DNA of 64,000 nucleotides, from NCBI RefSeq assembly GCF_014641855.1, contig NZ_BMII01000003.1, forward strand, positions 1 to 64,000, given 5' to 3'. This document shows positions 46,713 through 58,103 of the stretch, one piece after another. This stretch comes from Shewanella inventionis (GTDB lineage: Bacteria; Pseudomonadota; Gammaproteobacteria; Enterobacterales; Shewanellaceae). Made by a program: the position numbers and the translations under genes. The notes under the pieces are model-generated. The model saw only the letters and a program-made list of their open reading frames with translations, was not told the DNA's origin and did not search any database. Numbering within the stretch: the first letter of the stretch is position 1; each line of letters starts with the position of its first letter.

Positions 46713-47666
46713 TTAAGGCATCATTGAAGGTTGATCAGCACCTTCTTTTTCAATCTCTACAGGCAGCATGTGCTCGCGGTTAATACCCAATTTAATGGCT
46801 AAATAACTGGCCACATAAATCGATGAGTATGTACCTACAAAAATACCCAGTAGCAATGCTGTCGCAAAGCCGTGGATCATGGTGCCACCTTTAAGGAATA
46901 ACGCTATCACAGTAATCAGGGTCGTACCGGTAGTAATCACCGTACGGCTCATGGTTTGAGTAATAGACGTATTGACGATTTCTTCAGGCGTGCCTTTACG
47001 CATTTTTAAGAAGTTTTCACGGATACGGTCATACACAACGATAGTATCGTTAAGTGAGTATCCCACAACCGTTAATAATCCCGCTAAAACAGTTAAGTCA
47101 AACTCTAACTGTAACACCGAGAATATCCCTAAAGTCACAATCACGTCATGAGCAAGTGCCGCTACAGAACCTGCAGCCAAGCGCCATTCAAAACGAAATG
47201 ACACATAGATAAGAATACAAATTAAGGCAACAATAACCGCTAGGCCGCCCTGCTCTGCTAATTCTTTACCCACTTGTGGGCCAACAAACTCAACACGCTT
47301 TTGCACAACGCCTGCATCAATTGACTGCGCCGCGGCTAATACAGCCTCAACTTGAGCATCACTTTTAAGATCTTCTAGTACAGGTAAACGCACTAGCACA
47401 TCGCGGCTCGAACCAAAGTTCTGCACCACTGCGCCTTTTGCTTCATCTGCCGTCATGGTTGCACGTAGTGCATTTAAGTCGGCAGGAGCAGAGAACTCCA
47501 TTTCAACAACCGTACCACCGGTAAAGTCTAGCCCCCAGTTAATGCCCTGTACGCCAAGCGATACAAAAGAAGCAATCACTAGCACCATCGACATAATACT
47601 GATTGGCATTGCATGACGAAGGAAGTCGACTGTTTTATTTACTGAAAATAACTGAAACATATTCAA
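46713..47666 (-). CDS. secF: Protein translocase subunit SecF
   Basis: 317 residues, six membrane helices with a large periplasmic loop after helix 1. The motif GINWGLDFTGGTVVEMEF follows helix 1, and VVGYSLNDTIVVYDRIREN lies in helix 4, both SecF signatures. SecDF uses the proton gradient to help pull exported proteins through SecYEG. It lies 8 bases downstream of secD in the tgt-yajC-secD-secF series. Confidence 0.97.
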   Translation of the reverse strand: MNMFQLFSVNKTVDFLRHAMPISIMSMVLVIASFVSLGVQGINWGLDFTGGTVVEMEFSAPADLNALRATMTADEAKGAVVQNFGSSRDVLVRLPVLEDLKSDAQVEAVLAAAQSIDAGVVQKRVEFVGPQVGKELAEQGGLAVIVALICILIYVSFRFEWRLAAGSVAALAHDVIVTLGIFSVLQLEFDLTVLAGLLTVVGYSLNDTIVVYDRIRENFLKMRKGTPEEIVNTSITQTMSRTVITTGTTLITVIALFLKGGTMIHGFATALLLGIFVGTYSSIYVASYLAIKLGINREHMLPVEIEKEGADQPSMMP

Positions 47667-47674
47667 CTTCTCCC

Positions 47675-49525
47675 TTAGATAGACAATGACTTGACGCGCT
47701 TACCACCCCAAATCGCATTCACGATTGAGCGTGTGCCAACAATGGCTGTAAACATCGACGTCGCGATACCTATCATTAAGGTAACAGCAAAACCTTTCAC
47801 CGCACCGGTACCGACGGCGAATAAAATCAACGCAGTCATAAAGGTAGTGATGTTAGCATCGGCAATGGTTGAAAACGCATTACCATAACCTTCATGGATA
47901 GCTTGTTGAACACTACGGCCACCGAGTATTTCTTCACGAATACGCTCAAAAATAAGCACGTTTCCGTCAACCGCCATACCTACGGTAAGCACCATACCTG
48001 CAATACCTGGTAGCGTTAATACCGCACCTGGGATCATCGACATCACGCCCACAACCATGATCAAGTTTGCCATCAATGCAAGGTTGGCAATAAAACCAAA
48101 TGCACGGTAGTAAATCATCATGAAGACAAGTACAACAACCATACCCCATACCATTGCTTGAACACCGTTTTCGATGTTTTCAGCACCGAGGCTTGGGCCA
48201 ATAGTGCGTTCTTCTACAATCGTTACTGGCGCAATCAATGCACCTGCACGTAGAAGTAACGCTAGGCTTTGTGCTTCGCTGTGTTCAAGGCCTGTGATCA
48301 CAAAATTGCGGCCTAAACGGGCTTGAATGGTCGCAACCGAAATAACCTCTTCAATCTTGGTCATTTTAACGGTGCCATCAGGATTACGTAGGCCGCTGTC
48401 TTTATATTCGATAAACAATGTTGCCATTGGTTTACCAATATTGTCTTTGGTTACGTTCGAGAAAATCGTGCCGCCTTTTGCGTCAAGATTAATCGCTACC
48501 TGTGGTCGACTGTATTCATCAAAAGTAGGTTGTGCACCCGTGATATGATCGCCGGTTAACATCACTTCTTTCTTTAATACAACAATGCCGCCTTCACGAC
48601 GCTGATATACTTCAGCACCAGCTGGCACGCGGCCACTTGCAGCAGCACTAACGTCTGCATTGTCGTCAACCATACGAAACTCAATAGATGCAGTCGCACC
48701 TAGAATCTCTTTTGCGCGCGCAGTATCTTGCACGCCAGGTAGCTCAACAATAATACGCTCAGCGCCTTGACGTTGAACAACAGGCTCTGCAACACCAAGC
48801 TCATTCACACGGTTACGAATAGTAGTAATGTTTTGCTGTAAAGCTTCTTCCTTAATTTGCTTAAGGTAAACATCACTCATGGTTGCCAGTAAGATAAACT
48901 CTTTATCAGTACTCGCGTCGGTATAGACCATGTCATTACTGCGGGTTTTTAAGTAGTTTTCAGCTTTGCTAACTGTGTCAGCATCACGAAACTTAATCGC
49001 AATCCCTTTTGGGGTTTTACGAATACCTGCATAACGGATTTTTTCTTCACGTAGTTGGCTACGAAAATCAGCCACTTTGGCTTCTTCCATTTTGCGAATA
49101 GCTTCGCCCATGTCCACTTCCATTAAAAAGTGAACACCACCACGTAAATCAAGTCCTAACTTCATCGGCGAACCGCCAACAGCTTCAAGCCATTCGGGGG
49201 TTGCCGGCGCTAAGTTCAGTGCTACTGTAAATTTTTGCCCAAGTTGCTCTGCAATGGCTTCTTTAGCCAGTAATTGTTGCTCTGCATTTTGTACGCGAAC
49301 TAACAATTGCCCGTTTTCAAGCTCTGCACGCTTAATCGCAATGCCTTTGCCTTCTAACATTTGCACAACATTGGCTTGAGTTGTAGCATTAACCTCAGCA
49401 CCACGAGTTGCCACAACCTGCACTGCATGGTCTTCACCAAACAGATTCGGTATGGCATAAAAACCACCAATGGCGATGATAAGCACCACCATGATGTTTT
49501 TCCACATTGGGTATTTATTTAACAC
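47675..49525 (-). CDS. secD: Protein translocase subunit SecD
   Basis: 616 residues. Helix 1 ([21 protein letters not shown]) precedes the large periplasmic P1 region, which includes [17 protein letters not shown]. The C-terminal membrane block contains [17 protein letters not shown], the SecD signature. Normal length for gammaproteobacteria. It acts with SecF and YajC in Sec-dependent export. Gaps of 17 bases to yajC and 8 to secF support one operon. Confidence 0.97.
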   Translation of the reverse strand: MLNKYPMWKNIMVVLIIAIGGFYAIPNLFGEDHAVQVVATRGAEVNATTQANVVQMLEGKGIAIKRAELENGQLLVRVQNAEQQLLAKEAIAEQLGQKFTVALNLAPATPEWLEAVGGSPMKLGLDLRGGVHFLMEVDMGEAIRKMEEAKVADFRSQLREEKIRYAGIRKTPKGIAIKFRDADTVSKAENYLKTRSNDMVYTDASTDKEFILLATMSDVYLKQIKEEALQQNITTIRNRVNELGVAEPVVQRQGAERIIVELPGVQDTARAKEILGATASIEFRMVDDNADVSAAASGRVPAGAEVYQRREGGIVVLKKEVMLTGDHITGAQPTFDEYSRPQVAINLDAKGGTIFSNVTKDNIGKPMATLFIEYKDSGLRNPDGTVKMTKIEEVISVATIQARLGRNFVITGLEHSEAQSLALLLRAGALIAPVTIVEERTIGPSLGAENIENGVQAMVWGMVVVLVFMMIYYRAFGFIANLALMANLIMVVGVMSMIPGAVLTLPGIAGMVLTVGMAVDGNVLIFERIREEILGGRSVQQAIHEGYGNAFSTIADANITTFMTALILFAVGTGAVKGFAVTLMIGIATSMFTAIVGTRSIVNAIWGGKRVKSLSI

Positions 49526-49542
49526 ACCATAGCCCTCTTGGC

Positions 49543-49875
49543 TTATAACGACTGGATAGAACCTTTTGGCAATACCGCTGCGATGTAATCCTTTTTAATG
49601 GTAATTTGGTTGTTATCATTGATGGCCAGTAACACATAATCACTTTCTTCACTGATTTTGGTCACTTTACCTAAAATACCACCACTGGTTAATACTTCGT
49701 CACCTTTTGAAATCGATGCCATCAAATTTTTGTGTTCTTTAACACGTTTTGACTGAGGGCGGAAAATCATGAAGTAAAAAATTAACCCGAACATGACAAG
49801 CATAAAAATTAATTGCATGGTTTCGCCACCGGCAGCGCCACCCATTGGGCTTGCATAAGCATTTGAAATTAACAT
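49543..49875 (-). CDS. yajC: Preprotein translocase subunit YajC
   Basis: 110 residues. One membrane helix ([17 protein letters not shown]) is followed by [36 protein letters not shown], the conserved YajC core. It associates with SecDF. The start lies 25 bases after tgt on the same strand. Confidence 0.95.
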   Translation of the reverse strand: MLISNAYASPMGGAAGGETMQLIFMLVMFGLIFYFMIFRPQSKRVKEHKNLMASISKGDEVLTSGGILGKVTKISEESDYVLLAINDNNQITIKKDYIAAVLPKGSIQSL

Positions 49876-49900
49876 AGTTCTCTCTTCTTATTGGTTAAAA

Positions 49901-51028
<1,128 letters not shown>

Positions 51029-51118
51029 TCACCTTGCCAGATAAACAGTCTGACTTGTTTAGTTTCTATAGTAATGAGGGCAAATTTTAATGCTTCAAGG
51101 TTAAGAACACATTAAAAC

Positions 51119-51152
51119 ATCAAAACGCCCACTATTAGCGGGCGTTTGTTGG
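51119..51152 (-). terminator. Hairpin between queA and tgt
   Basis: An 8-bp AAACGCCC/GGGCGTTT stem with T-rich minus-strand continuation, just downstream of queA. Confidence 0.75.
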
Positions 51153-51178
51153 GGCATATTGTAAATCAATTTCGAGGT

Positions 51179-52219
51179 TTAGGGGGCTTTTTTCGTCACA
51201 AACATGGCATCGCCATAGCTAAAAAAGCGATATTTTTGTGCAATGGCGTGTTGATATGCGCTCATCACCTCATCGTATCCAGCAAATGCGCTTAGTAACA
51301 TAATTAATGTTGATTCCGGTAAATGAAAATTAGTCACCATTGCATCAACAATTTTAAATGTGAAACCCGGGTAAATAAAGATATCAGTATCACCGCTAAA
51401 TGCCTCCAGTGGTGCATCACCACAAGCGCGAGCTGCACTCTCTAGTGAGCGGACAGAGGTTGTACCAACTGCAACAACTCGATGGCCACGGGCTTTAGTT
51501 TGTGCAATTAAATCAATAACATCTTGCGGAACATTAGCCCATTCAGAATGCATTTTGTGCTCGAGTACATTATCGACACGCACCGGCTGAAATGTCCCAG
51601 CGCCGACATGCAAGGTCACAAAAGCAATATTGACCCCCTTAGCTTTCAATGCGGCTAACATTGCATCATCGAAATGCAAACCCGCAGTGGGGGCAGCGAC
51701 TGCGCCAGGAGTTTGGTTATACACGGTTTGATAACGCTCTTTGTCCGCATCTTCATCTGGGCGGTCAATGTAAGGAGGTAAAGGCATATGACCGACTTGC
51801 TCAAGCACCTCTAAAATGGTGTTATCACCGAGTAACTCAAGTTCGAATAAGGCATCATGACGCGCCAACATCTTCATTTGGTAGCCAGCGTCTAAATTAA
51901 TTAACGCATCGACTTTAGGCGATTTAGAACTGCGAACATGAGCAAGAATACGTGTGTCGTCGAGCATGCGTTCAACTAAAATCTCAAGCTTACCGCCAGT
52001 GGCTTTTTGGCCAAATAAACGCGCTGGGATCACGCGGGTGTTGTTAAACACCATTAAATCACCGGGGTTAATCAGCTCAAGTAAATCAGTAAATTGCTTA
52101 TCCGCTAGCTGTCCATTTACACCATTAAGGGTTAATAGACGCGACGCATTGCGTTGTGCAGTCGGATAACGAGCAATAAGTTCATCTGGAAGGTCAAAAG
52201 AAAAGTCAGCAACGCGCAT
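51179..52219 (-). CDS. queA: S-adenosylmethionine:tRNA ribosyltransferase-isomerase
   Basis: 346 residues from the ATG giving [11 protein letters not shown], which matches the E. coli start; an ATG two codons upstream (52225) is also possible. It transfers and isomerises the ribosyl part of SAM onto preQ1-tRNA to give epoxyqueuosine. Conserved blocks [27 protein letters not shown] and [11 protein letters not shown] are present. Upstream of tgt, but a hairpin lies between, so tgt may also have its own promoter. Confidence 0.96.
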   Translation of the reverse strand: MRVADFSFDLPDELIARYPTAQRNASRLLTLNGVNGQLADKQFTDLLELINPGDLMVFNNTRVIPARLFGQKATGGKLEILVERMLDDTRILAHVRSSKSPKVDALINLDAGYQMKMLARHDALFELELLGDNTILEVLEQVGHMPLPPYIDRPDEDADKERYQTVYNQTPGAVAAPTAGLHFDDAMLAALKAKGVNIAFVTLHVGAGTFQPVRVDNVLEHKMHSEWANVPQDVIDLIAQTKARGHRVVAVGTTSVRSLESAARACGDAPLEAFSGDTDIFIYPGFTFKIVDAMVTNFHLPESTLIMLLSAFAGYDEVMSAYQHAIAQKYRFFSYGDAMFVTKKAP

Positions 52220-52287
52220 AATCATATCTCAACAGTAAAAACGGCCGCTAGTCTATGGCGAGCGCACGTTAAGATCAAGTTTACTGA

Positions 52288-52470
52288 TTATTTTGTCGGC
52301 TTTTGAGGAGAAGTTGCATCAACCTTGCTAAAGCTCTGGGATACTTTATTTTGAGCGTCGGTCTCATTTGATTTAAATGTATGCACTTCGTAGCGCATAT
52401 CAATCTGTACTTTATTGGTTTTCGTTGCTGGCTGCCTACCGAATATTTTTTTTAACCAGTCTTTCATCAT
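52288..52470 (-). CDS. Small hypothetical protein, basic N-terminus
   Basis: 60 residues: an amphipathic basic start (MKDWLKKIFGRQPATK), then a short strand-like part (KVQIDMRYEVHTF) and a polar tail ending QKPTK. No family recognised. AGGGA with 7-base spacing and AAGG immediately before the ATG give it a plausible binding site. It lies between queA and acpH, divergent from acpH. Confidence 0.45.
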   Translation of the reverse strand: MMKDWLKKIFGRQPATKTNKVQIDMRYEVHTFKSNETDAQNKVSQSFSKVDATSPQKPTK

Positions 52471-52671
52471 CCTTGATCCCTAAAATTAACCTTCGATTAT
52501 ATTCAACAAATTTATAATGTTTGTTTTATCCAAATCAACACGGAACATAATACTCCATGACATTTAAGCGTAAAGCGTTATGATTGGAACTTAATTGCAG
52601 TCAACAATGTAATGTTTTGTTACAAACGGCTAGTATCATACTGTAAAATAATAAAATTAGAAGCACAAAAT

Positions 52672-53280
52672 ATGAACTTTTTAGCACACTTACATTTAGC
52701 TGACATCAGCAACACCCATTTAATCGCCAATTTATGCGGTGATTTTGCCAAAGGCAAAATAGAAAATCATCCAAAACATCTTCAGCAAGGCATTTGGTTG
52801 CATCGCCAAATAGACCAAATCACCGATAACCATGAAATTATTATCGATTTATTGAAACAATTCCCTAAAACCTCGCGAAGAGTGGCGCCAGTGCTAATCG
52901 ATTTAGCATTTGACCATTATCTCGCCTTTTATTGGGAAGAATATCATCATCAAAAATTGGATGTGTTTTGTCAAAAAGCCTACCAAGAACTTAATAGCAC
53001 CGAAGAATTACCAGCCACTTTGCAAGCAATCTCGACTAACATTATTCAACAAGATTGGCTGACCAGTTACCAAACAAAGCAAGGATTAAATCAAGCGATC
53101 AAAGGGGTGAGTAAAAGACTGTCAAAACCCGAGTTATTTGACCACGCGATCCGAGATGTGGATAAACTTTACGTTGACATTGAAATTGCTTTTAGAACTT
53201 TTTATCCACAATTAATGGCTTACAGCAAAATATACAGCCGTAAAACACCCAGTCAATATTTACCTCAAACGTTAGATTAA
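52672..53280 (+). CDS. acpH: Acyl carrier protein phosphodiesterase AcpH
   Basis: 202 residues. The N-terminus MNFLAHLHLADISNTHLIANLCGDFAKG and GIWLHRQIDQITDNHEI are the AcpH signatures, including the HD-like metal residues. It removes the phosphopantetheine group from acyl carrier protein. ATG 52672 is chosen because it gives the conserved N-terminus; the frame is open upstream to 52612. A thioredoxin-like gene follows by 13 bases, probably in the same transcript. Confidence 0.9.
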   Translation: MNFLAHLHLADISNTHLIANLCGDFAKGKIENHPKHLQQGIWLHRQIDQITDNHEIIIDLLKQFPKTSRRVAPVLIDLAFDHYLAFYWEEYHHQKLDVFCQKAYQELNSTEELPATLQAISTNIIQQDWLTSYQTKQGLNQAIKGVSKRLSKPELFDHAIRDVDKLYVDIEIAFRTFYPQLMAYSKIYSRKTPSQYLPQTLD

Positions 53281-53293
53281 ATGCGAGACACTG

Positions 53294-53860
53294 ATGACAA
53301 ACTGGTTAACAGGGCCACTAAGTAGAGCGAAAAAACGGGCTGTCTCCCCCCGGTTTTGGTTGAAATCACTGCGGGACTTACTCATATTCGCCACTGTCTT
53401 GTATGCAATTAGTAGCTATTTACAGCGAGACATGCTCACCGGCACCGCATTTCCTATCAATAGCCCTTTAATCGATGGTCGTGAGGTGTCTTTTTTTTAT
53501 CCCAGGCAACAAAGCAGCACTGACAAAGCAACCTTAGTCTATTTTTGGGGGACTTGGTGCCCGGTATGCAAAGTCACCTCGCCTATGGTCAACAGCGTGG
53601 CCAACACTCAAAATTATCGCGTTATATCAGTCGCAGTAGCTTCTGGCTCAAATGCTGACATTGGTACATTTATGCAGCAACATAATTACCAATTTGATGT
53701 GATCAATCAATTAGCTGAAGACAACTTAAGCCAACAATGGGGCGCAACTGCACTGCCCTCGATTTTTATCATTGATAACAAAAATCAAATCCGCTTTATG
53801 ACATCTGGAGCCACCAGCAGATGGGGCATGTCATTGCGTTTATGGCTAGCCAGCACATAA
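53294..53860 (+). CDS. Membrane-anchored thioredoxin-like protein, ScsD/TlpA type
   Basis: 188 residues. One N-terminal membrane helix (LLIFATVLYAISSYL, about 29-43) anchors a periplasmic thioredoxin-like domain with the CPVC active site (Cys89, Cys92) in YFWGTWCPVCKVTSP and the cis-Pro in ALPSIFII. WCPVC with this topology is characteristic of the ScsD/TlpA group involved in periplasmic disulfide exchange or copper tolerance. Other scs genes are not nearby, so the symbol is left empty. Confidence 0.85.
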   Translation: MTNWLTGPLSRAKKRAVSPRFWLKSLRDLLIFATVLYAISSYLQRDMLTGTAFPINSPLIDGREVSFFYPRQQSSTDKATLVYFWGTWCPVCKVTSPMVNSVANTQNYRVISVAVASGSNADIGTFMQQHNYQFDVINQLAEDNLSQQWGATALPSIFIIDNKNQIRFMTSGATSRWGMSLRLWLAST

Positions 53861-53951
53861 TCTTCTTATTTTCGTTACTGAAAAAATTTTGGTAAGATGC
53901 GCGCGAAAGCAATCAGGCACAACCTGCGTTTATTGAAGAGACAATCTCACC

Positions 53952-54605
53952 ATGCACATCTTTACTTATCAACCGCCGTCTATTCCTTGGTTGGACATTC
54001 GTTATAAAGACCGTGATATTATTGTGATTAATAAACCGTCAGGATTATTGTCAAATCCAGGTCGTTCGCCAGACACTCATGACACCGCCATCACTCGCTT
54101 ACAGCAAGTTTATCCAGAGGCAATTTTAATTCACCGCTTAGATTGTGACACGTCTGGTATCATGATTTTTGCTCGTAACAAAAAAGCTGAATCAAACCTA
54201 AAAACGCAATTTCAACATCGCCAAGCTAAAAAAGTGTATGTCGCAGAAGTCAGCGGGCATATGCAAACATTAGAAGGTAAAGTGAACTTTGCGTTAGGGC
54301 CAAACCCTGATTCCCCTCCATTTCAAATGACCACAGAAACAGGTAAGGCAGCACTCACTTATTTTCGTGTACTTGAACAACGAGCGCAAACAACACTGAT
54401 GGAGCTCAAACCCCATACTGGGCGTACTCATCAACTCAGGGTGCACATGCTTGCACTTGGCCACCCTATTTTAGGCGATGAGTTTTATGCTGATGAAGCT
54501 ACAATTAATGCTAGTAAGCGGCTTAATTTGCACGCACAATCATTAACGATAACGCACCCATACACCCAAATAGAAATGACTTTTTTTAGTCAGCATCCTT
54601 TCTAA
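53952..54605 (+). CDS. rluA: RluA-family pseudouridine synthase
   Basis: 217 residues. INKPSGLLSNPGR near the N-terminus and HRLDCDTSG at 61-69 with catalytic Asp64 define the RluA family; PHTGRTHQLRVHMLALGHPILGDEFYAD is the C-terminal core. Length and lack of an S4 domain match RluA, which modifies 23S rRNA and some tRNAs. The insert PNPDSPPFQMTTETGK is typical of RluA-like paralogs, so the exact target (RluA against a Shewanella paralog) is less certain. Probably monocistronic. Confidence 0.78.
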   Translation: MHIFTYQPPSIPWLDIRYKDRDIIVINKPSGLLSNPGRSPDTHDTAITRLQQVYPEAILIHRLDCDTSGIMIFARNKKAESNLKTQFQHRQAKKVYVAEVSGHMQTLEGKVNFALGPNPDSPPFQMTTETGKAALTYFRVLEQRAQTTLMELKPHTGRTHQLRVHMLALGHPILGDEFYADEATINASKRLNLHAQSLTITHPYTQIEMTFFSQHPF

Positions 54606-54628
54606 TCTTGTTCGCGACAAACAAATAC

Positions 54629-54671
54629 AAAAATGCCGGCACCATAAATATTCTATAGGCCGGCATTTTTT
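54629..54671 (+). terminator. Bidirectional terminator between rluA and sstT
   Basis: A perfect 12-bp stem AAAAATGCCGGC/GCCGGCATTTTT lies between convergent genes. Confidence 0.92.
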
Positions 54672-54693
54672 GTGCACAAACAAATATAGTACT

Positions 54694-55926
54694 TTAACTT
54701 ATTTGAGCCGCCTCTTTCGCTTCAGCAGCTTCACATGCTGCAGCGGTAAAGATAACGTCAGTTGAGCTGTTTAATGCAGTTTCAGCTGAGTCTTGGATCA
54801 CTCCAATAATAAAGCCTACGGCGACAACTTGCATTGCAACATCGTTAGAAATACCAAACAAACTACAGGCTAACGGAATTAGTAATAAAGACCCACCAGC
54901 AACTCCTGATGCACCACAGGCTGATATTGAAGCCACAACACTGAGTAATAACGCAGTCATAAAGTCGACTGGAATATTTAGGGTATGTGCAGCTGCTAGG
55001 GTTAATACGGTAATCGTAATTGCTGCACCGCCCATATTAATGGTCGCGCCCAATGGAATAGATACAGAGTAAGTGTCTTTGTGCAAATTGAGCTGTTCGC
55101 ACAATGCCATATTAACTGGAATATTGGCCGCACTAGAACGTGTGAAAAAGGCAGTCACCCCACTTTCACGTAGACATTTAAATACTAATGGATATGGATT
55201 TCGTTTAATTTTTGCGTAAACGATCATTGGATTAATAATCAATGCAATAAATAACATCGCACCGACTAACACCACCAATAATTGGGCATAACCCGCTAAT
55301 GCATCAAAGCCCGTTTCTGCAAATGTTGCCGCAACTAAACCAAAAATACCAATTGGTGCTAAGCGAATAACAAAACGTACAATGTTAGACACAGCATCAC
55401 TTAAGTCTGCCAGCATTTGTTTAGTGCTGTCGCTAGCATGATGCATGGTAATACCTAAACCCGCACCCCAGACTAAAATACCAATGTAATTACCTGTTAA
55501 TAAGGCATTTACTGGATTATCAACAATTTTGAACAATAAGGTATTAAGGACTTCGGTTATGCCTTGAGGTGGATTAGAGCCTTCAATACCTGTCGCCAAC
55601 ATTAACGTCGTTGGAAAAGCAAAACTGAATATCACTGCCGTCAATGCTGCGGCAAAAGTCCCCAAAAGATACAAAGCAATAATTGGACGCATATTGGTGT
55701 GGCTGTCTTTCTTTTGGTTAGCAATTGATGATGCGACCAATACAAATACCAGCACGGGTGCGATGGCTTTCAGTGCGCCGACAAATAGTGACCCTAAAAA
55801 AGCCACACTCTGTGCACCGGTTGTTGAAACACTGGCTAAAATCACACCCAAGATGATCCCGCCAATAATTTTTAGCACTAAGCTACCACTAGCAATTCGT
55901 GCTAGCAGTGATGTTTTTTGATTCAT
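54694..55926 (-). CDS. sstT: Serine/threonine:sodium symporter SstT
   Basis: 410 residues of the dicarboxylate/amino acid:cation symporter family. The core [24 protein letters not shown] is the helical-hairpin signature (SSA/N motif); [24 protein letters not shown] is the helix 7 sodium motif. The N-terminal helices are those of SstT. Imports serine and threonine with sodium. The upstream region is a long gap, so it is likely a single-gene unit. Confidence 0.94.
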   Translation of the reverse strand: MNQKTSLLARIASGSLVLKIIGGIILGVILASVSTTGAQSVAFLGSLFVGALKAIAPVLVFVLVASSIANQKKDSHTNMRPIIALYLLGTFAAALTAVIFSFAFPTTLMLATGIEGSNPPQGITEVLNTLLFKIVDNPVNALLTGNYIGILVWGAGLGITMHHASDSTKQMLADLSDAVSNIVRFVIRLAPIGIFGLVAATFAETGFDALAGYAQLLVVLVGAMLFIALIINPMIVYAKIKRNPYPLVFKCLRESGVTAFFTRSSAANIPVNMALCEQLNLHKDTYSVSIPLGATINMGGAAITITVLTLAAAHTLNIPVDFMTALLLSVVASISACGASGVAGGSLLLIPLACSLFGISNDVAMQVVAVGFIIGVIQDSAETALNSSTDVIFTAAACEAAEAKEAAQIS

Positions 55927-56383
55927 TGTTTAACCTATGATTATTATATTAATGGCTTTTATTCGTTAGTAATGGCGCTGAGTCATGTCGTGGTTAAAAC
56001 GGTGGTACGAATAAAACAACTGTCGTCATTATATCAATGAGGTACAACCTAACCGATATTCCTGAAAACACTCATGTTGTTGGCATCCTTGTTAACAATG
56101 TAACTCAACATAAGGTTAATAATTGATTTCAGAAATAACGTTATTACATTACTCCGGGACAAATACTCAGTGCCATGCACCAAAAAGCCTTGTAGCTATA
56201 TATCAGGATGGAACGTAAGAAGTCTAGTGCATAACTCAAATGAATAAAAAAATTCAGCTTTTTCTGCTTAAGAGCACACAAAATGAGACATTCTTATAAA
56301 AGATGAAAATAAATTGTTAACCATCTTGGGGGCAAAAAACATCAAAAATATTATTTTTACTCGGGCGAGTAGAACGTTGCAGG
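55927..56383. other. Upstream region of sstT, about 450 bases, no gene seen
   Basis: It should contain the sstT promoter (leftward). No riboswitch or strong hairpin was recognised, and no repeat or insertion sequence ends are visible. Confidence 0.3.
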
Positions 56384-56536
56384 GTGAACGATATTCGAGA
56401 TAAAAACGAATTAAGGGCGGACAATGAATTACCACCTAGTAATCAAAATAATCCTTGTCTAAATGAGCAACAAGTCGCTGCAAAAAAATTAAAAGTCAGC
56501 ACATCCCAGCAATTAAACAACGCCGTTAATGCTTAG
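56384..56536 (+). CDS. Possible 50-residue hydrophilic ORF
   Basis: A GTG-initiated frame reads VNDIRDKNELRADNELPP, continues with NEQQVAAKKLKVSTSQQL and ends at TAG 56534-56536, overlapping the cheV stop by 11 bases in convergent fashion. The frame has good polar composition and no rare-looking codons, but no clear ribosome binding site and no recognised family. It could be chance. Confidence 0.22.
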   Translation: MNDIRDKNELRADNELPPSNQNNPCLNEQQVAAKKLKVSTSQQLNNAVNA

Positions 56537-57422
56537 CTTGAGCCCCTCGCAGCATGGCTTCAATCAATTCTTTGGCATCAAACTTTGTTAATGCTTCGTT
56601 TGCGCCAACCTGTTTAGCTTGGCTTACACTGATTTCACTTGAAAGTGAGGTATGCAAAATAATATAAGCACTTGCAATAAGCGGGTTATTTTTTACTTCA
56701 AAAGCCAACTCATACCCATCTAGACCAGGCATTTCAATGTCACTAACCAATAAATCAATAGGCGCGCGCTGTTCGGCGGCTTGTATCATCATTTGCAAAG
56801 CATCCCGCCCATCAGCAGTCACTTGATAAGCAATATTTATCGAATCTAATGCGTCAGACAATTGCTTGCGGGCCACTTTTGAGTCATCAACCAATAATAT
56901 TCGCAGCGGTTTGAGTTTTTCGCGTTGAACATCGGTCAATATGGCTCGGCTTGCGATCGGATCATCAGGAAATATTTTTGATAACAGAAGCTCCACATCC
57001 AGCAATTGTACTAAACGATCATCAAACCGAGTCACACCGGTTAAAAAGGCATTTTTGCCTAAATTATCAGAAGGGGCTTCAATATTGCGCCAGTTACATT
57101 CGATGATTTTATCGATCGCTCGTACTAAAAAACCAATCACCATCCTTTGGCAATCTGTAATGATAATAAAGCAGTCTTTACGTTCTTGTTCTGTTACCGG
57201 TTTAAAACCAATACCAGCAGCCATATCAATAACAGGTATAGTCATACCGCGAATTGTAGCAGCACCCATAATGGCAGGATGTGAATGAGGGATTTTAGTC
57301 AGTGGGGTAAAGGGAACGAGCTCACGAATTTTCAAGGTGCCCAACGCAAATTGTTGAGTGTGGTTCAATCTAAAAAGCAATAAACCTTGCGATTGATTCG
57401 CTTTGCTCGTTTTTTGGCTCAT
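56526..57422 (-). CDS. cheV: Chemotaxis coupling protein CheV
   Basis: 298 residues from the ATG giving MSQKTSKANQSQ, preceded by GGGGAAA. An N-terminal CheW domain (FRLNHTQQFALGTLKIRELVPFTPLTKIP) couples receptors to the kinase. It is followed by a receiver domain with phosphorylation site Asp in DLLVSDIEMPGLDGYE, and K in TKFDAKEL. CheV adapts chemotaxis signalling. The frame is open to 57500, but those codons precede a good binding site. It stands alone, not in a che cluster. Confidence 0.93.
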   Translation of the reverse strand: MSQKTSKANQSQGLLLFRLNHTQQFALGTLKIRELVPFTPLTKIPHSHPAIMGAATIRGMTIPVIDMAAGIGFKPVTEQERKDCFIIITDCQRMVIGFLVRAIDKIIECNWRNIEAPSDNLGKNAFLTGVTRFDDRLVQLLDVELLLSKIFPDDPIASRAILTDVQREKLKPLRILLVDDSKVARKQLSDALDSINIAYQVTADGRDALQMMIQAAEQRAPIDLLVSDIEMPGLDGYELAFEVKNNPLIASAYIILHTSLSSEISVSQAKQVGANEALTKFDAKELIEAMLRGAQAKH

Positions 57423-57543
57423 CGTTTCCCCTTCTAAATGAAAGCTTGCAGTTCCACTATAGCATTTATCGTCAACGTTCAGGGTGTCTTTAGCAAGCAC
57501 TGATCACAATACAAACTTTTTGGGGATAAAAATGACAAAAATA

Positions 57544-57590
57544 AAGGAAACAGACGATATATCAGCAAGATTTATTGTCTGTTTCCTTAT
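57544..57590 (-). terminator. Terminator of the helicase-phosphatase operon
   Basis: A 12-bp perfect stem AAGGAAACAGAC/GTCTGTTTCCTT with a 21-nt loop, followed on the minus strand by TTTATTTTTGTC. Confidence 0.8.
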
Positions 57591-57615
57591 CGTAAAATGA
57601 CCCTAGCTCACCATG

Positions 57616-58095
57616 TTAATTTGAAGCAGACTGTAGCTCGTAAAGTACATCATAAACAAATTGGTCCCAACCATCTGCATCAAATGCTAAACCACTGGCA
57701 TTTCGTACCTGGCTTACTGCATGTACAGGGGCGGCACCATTTTCCATTATGTAATAGGCCATCACCATTTCAGTACGGTTGATGCCTGAGCGACAATGCA
57801 ATAACACTGGTAATTGCTCTGCTTCACATTGACGTATAAATGCCAAAACTTGTGGCAAAATCTCAGCACAAACGGCTAAGTCTTGTGGTTTAGGTGGAAT
57901 GTTATCAGGTAAATTAAAGACTTTATGTTTAAAACCTAATTCTGCCATGGCAACAGTGTCACAACCTTCACCATTATTTAATGATGCTATGGCGCCAAAT
58001 CCGGCTTGTTTTAACTCTGCTAAGTCCCATGCATCTTTATTTGGACCACTGCGACCTGCGATTTGACCATCAACTAACCAAAAAATATGTTTCAT
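57616..58095 (-). CDS. Dual-specificity/tyrosine phosphatase-like protein
   Basis: 159 residues. The catalytic loop HCRSGINR has Cys101 and Arg107 of the C-x5-R motif, in the strand VLLHCRSGINRTEMVMAYYI. Overall length fits a compact dual-specificity phosphatase. No signal peptide. It begins 8 bases after the DEAD-box helicase stop, so it is probably co-transcribed; any functional link is unknown. Substrate could be phosphotyrosine, a phosphoinositide or RNA 5'-phosphate. Confidence 0.85.
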   Translation of the reverse strand: MKHIFWLVDGQIAGRSGPNKDAWDLAELKQAGFGAIASLNNGEGCDTVAMAELGFKHKVFNLPDNIPPKPQDLAVCAEILPQVLAFIRQCEAEQLPVLLHCRSGINRTEMVMAYYIMENGAAPVHAVSQVRNASGLAFDADGWDQFVYDVLYELQSASN

Positions 58096-58103
58096 ATTAC
58101 CTA

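Noticed and set aside
55927..56383. Riboswitch upstream of sstT
   Set aside because: No conserved riboswitch core, terminator pair or leader ORF could be recognised.
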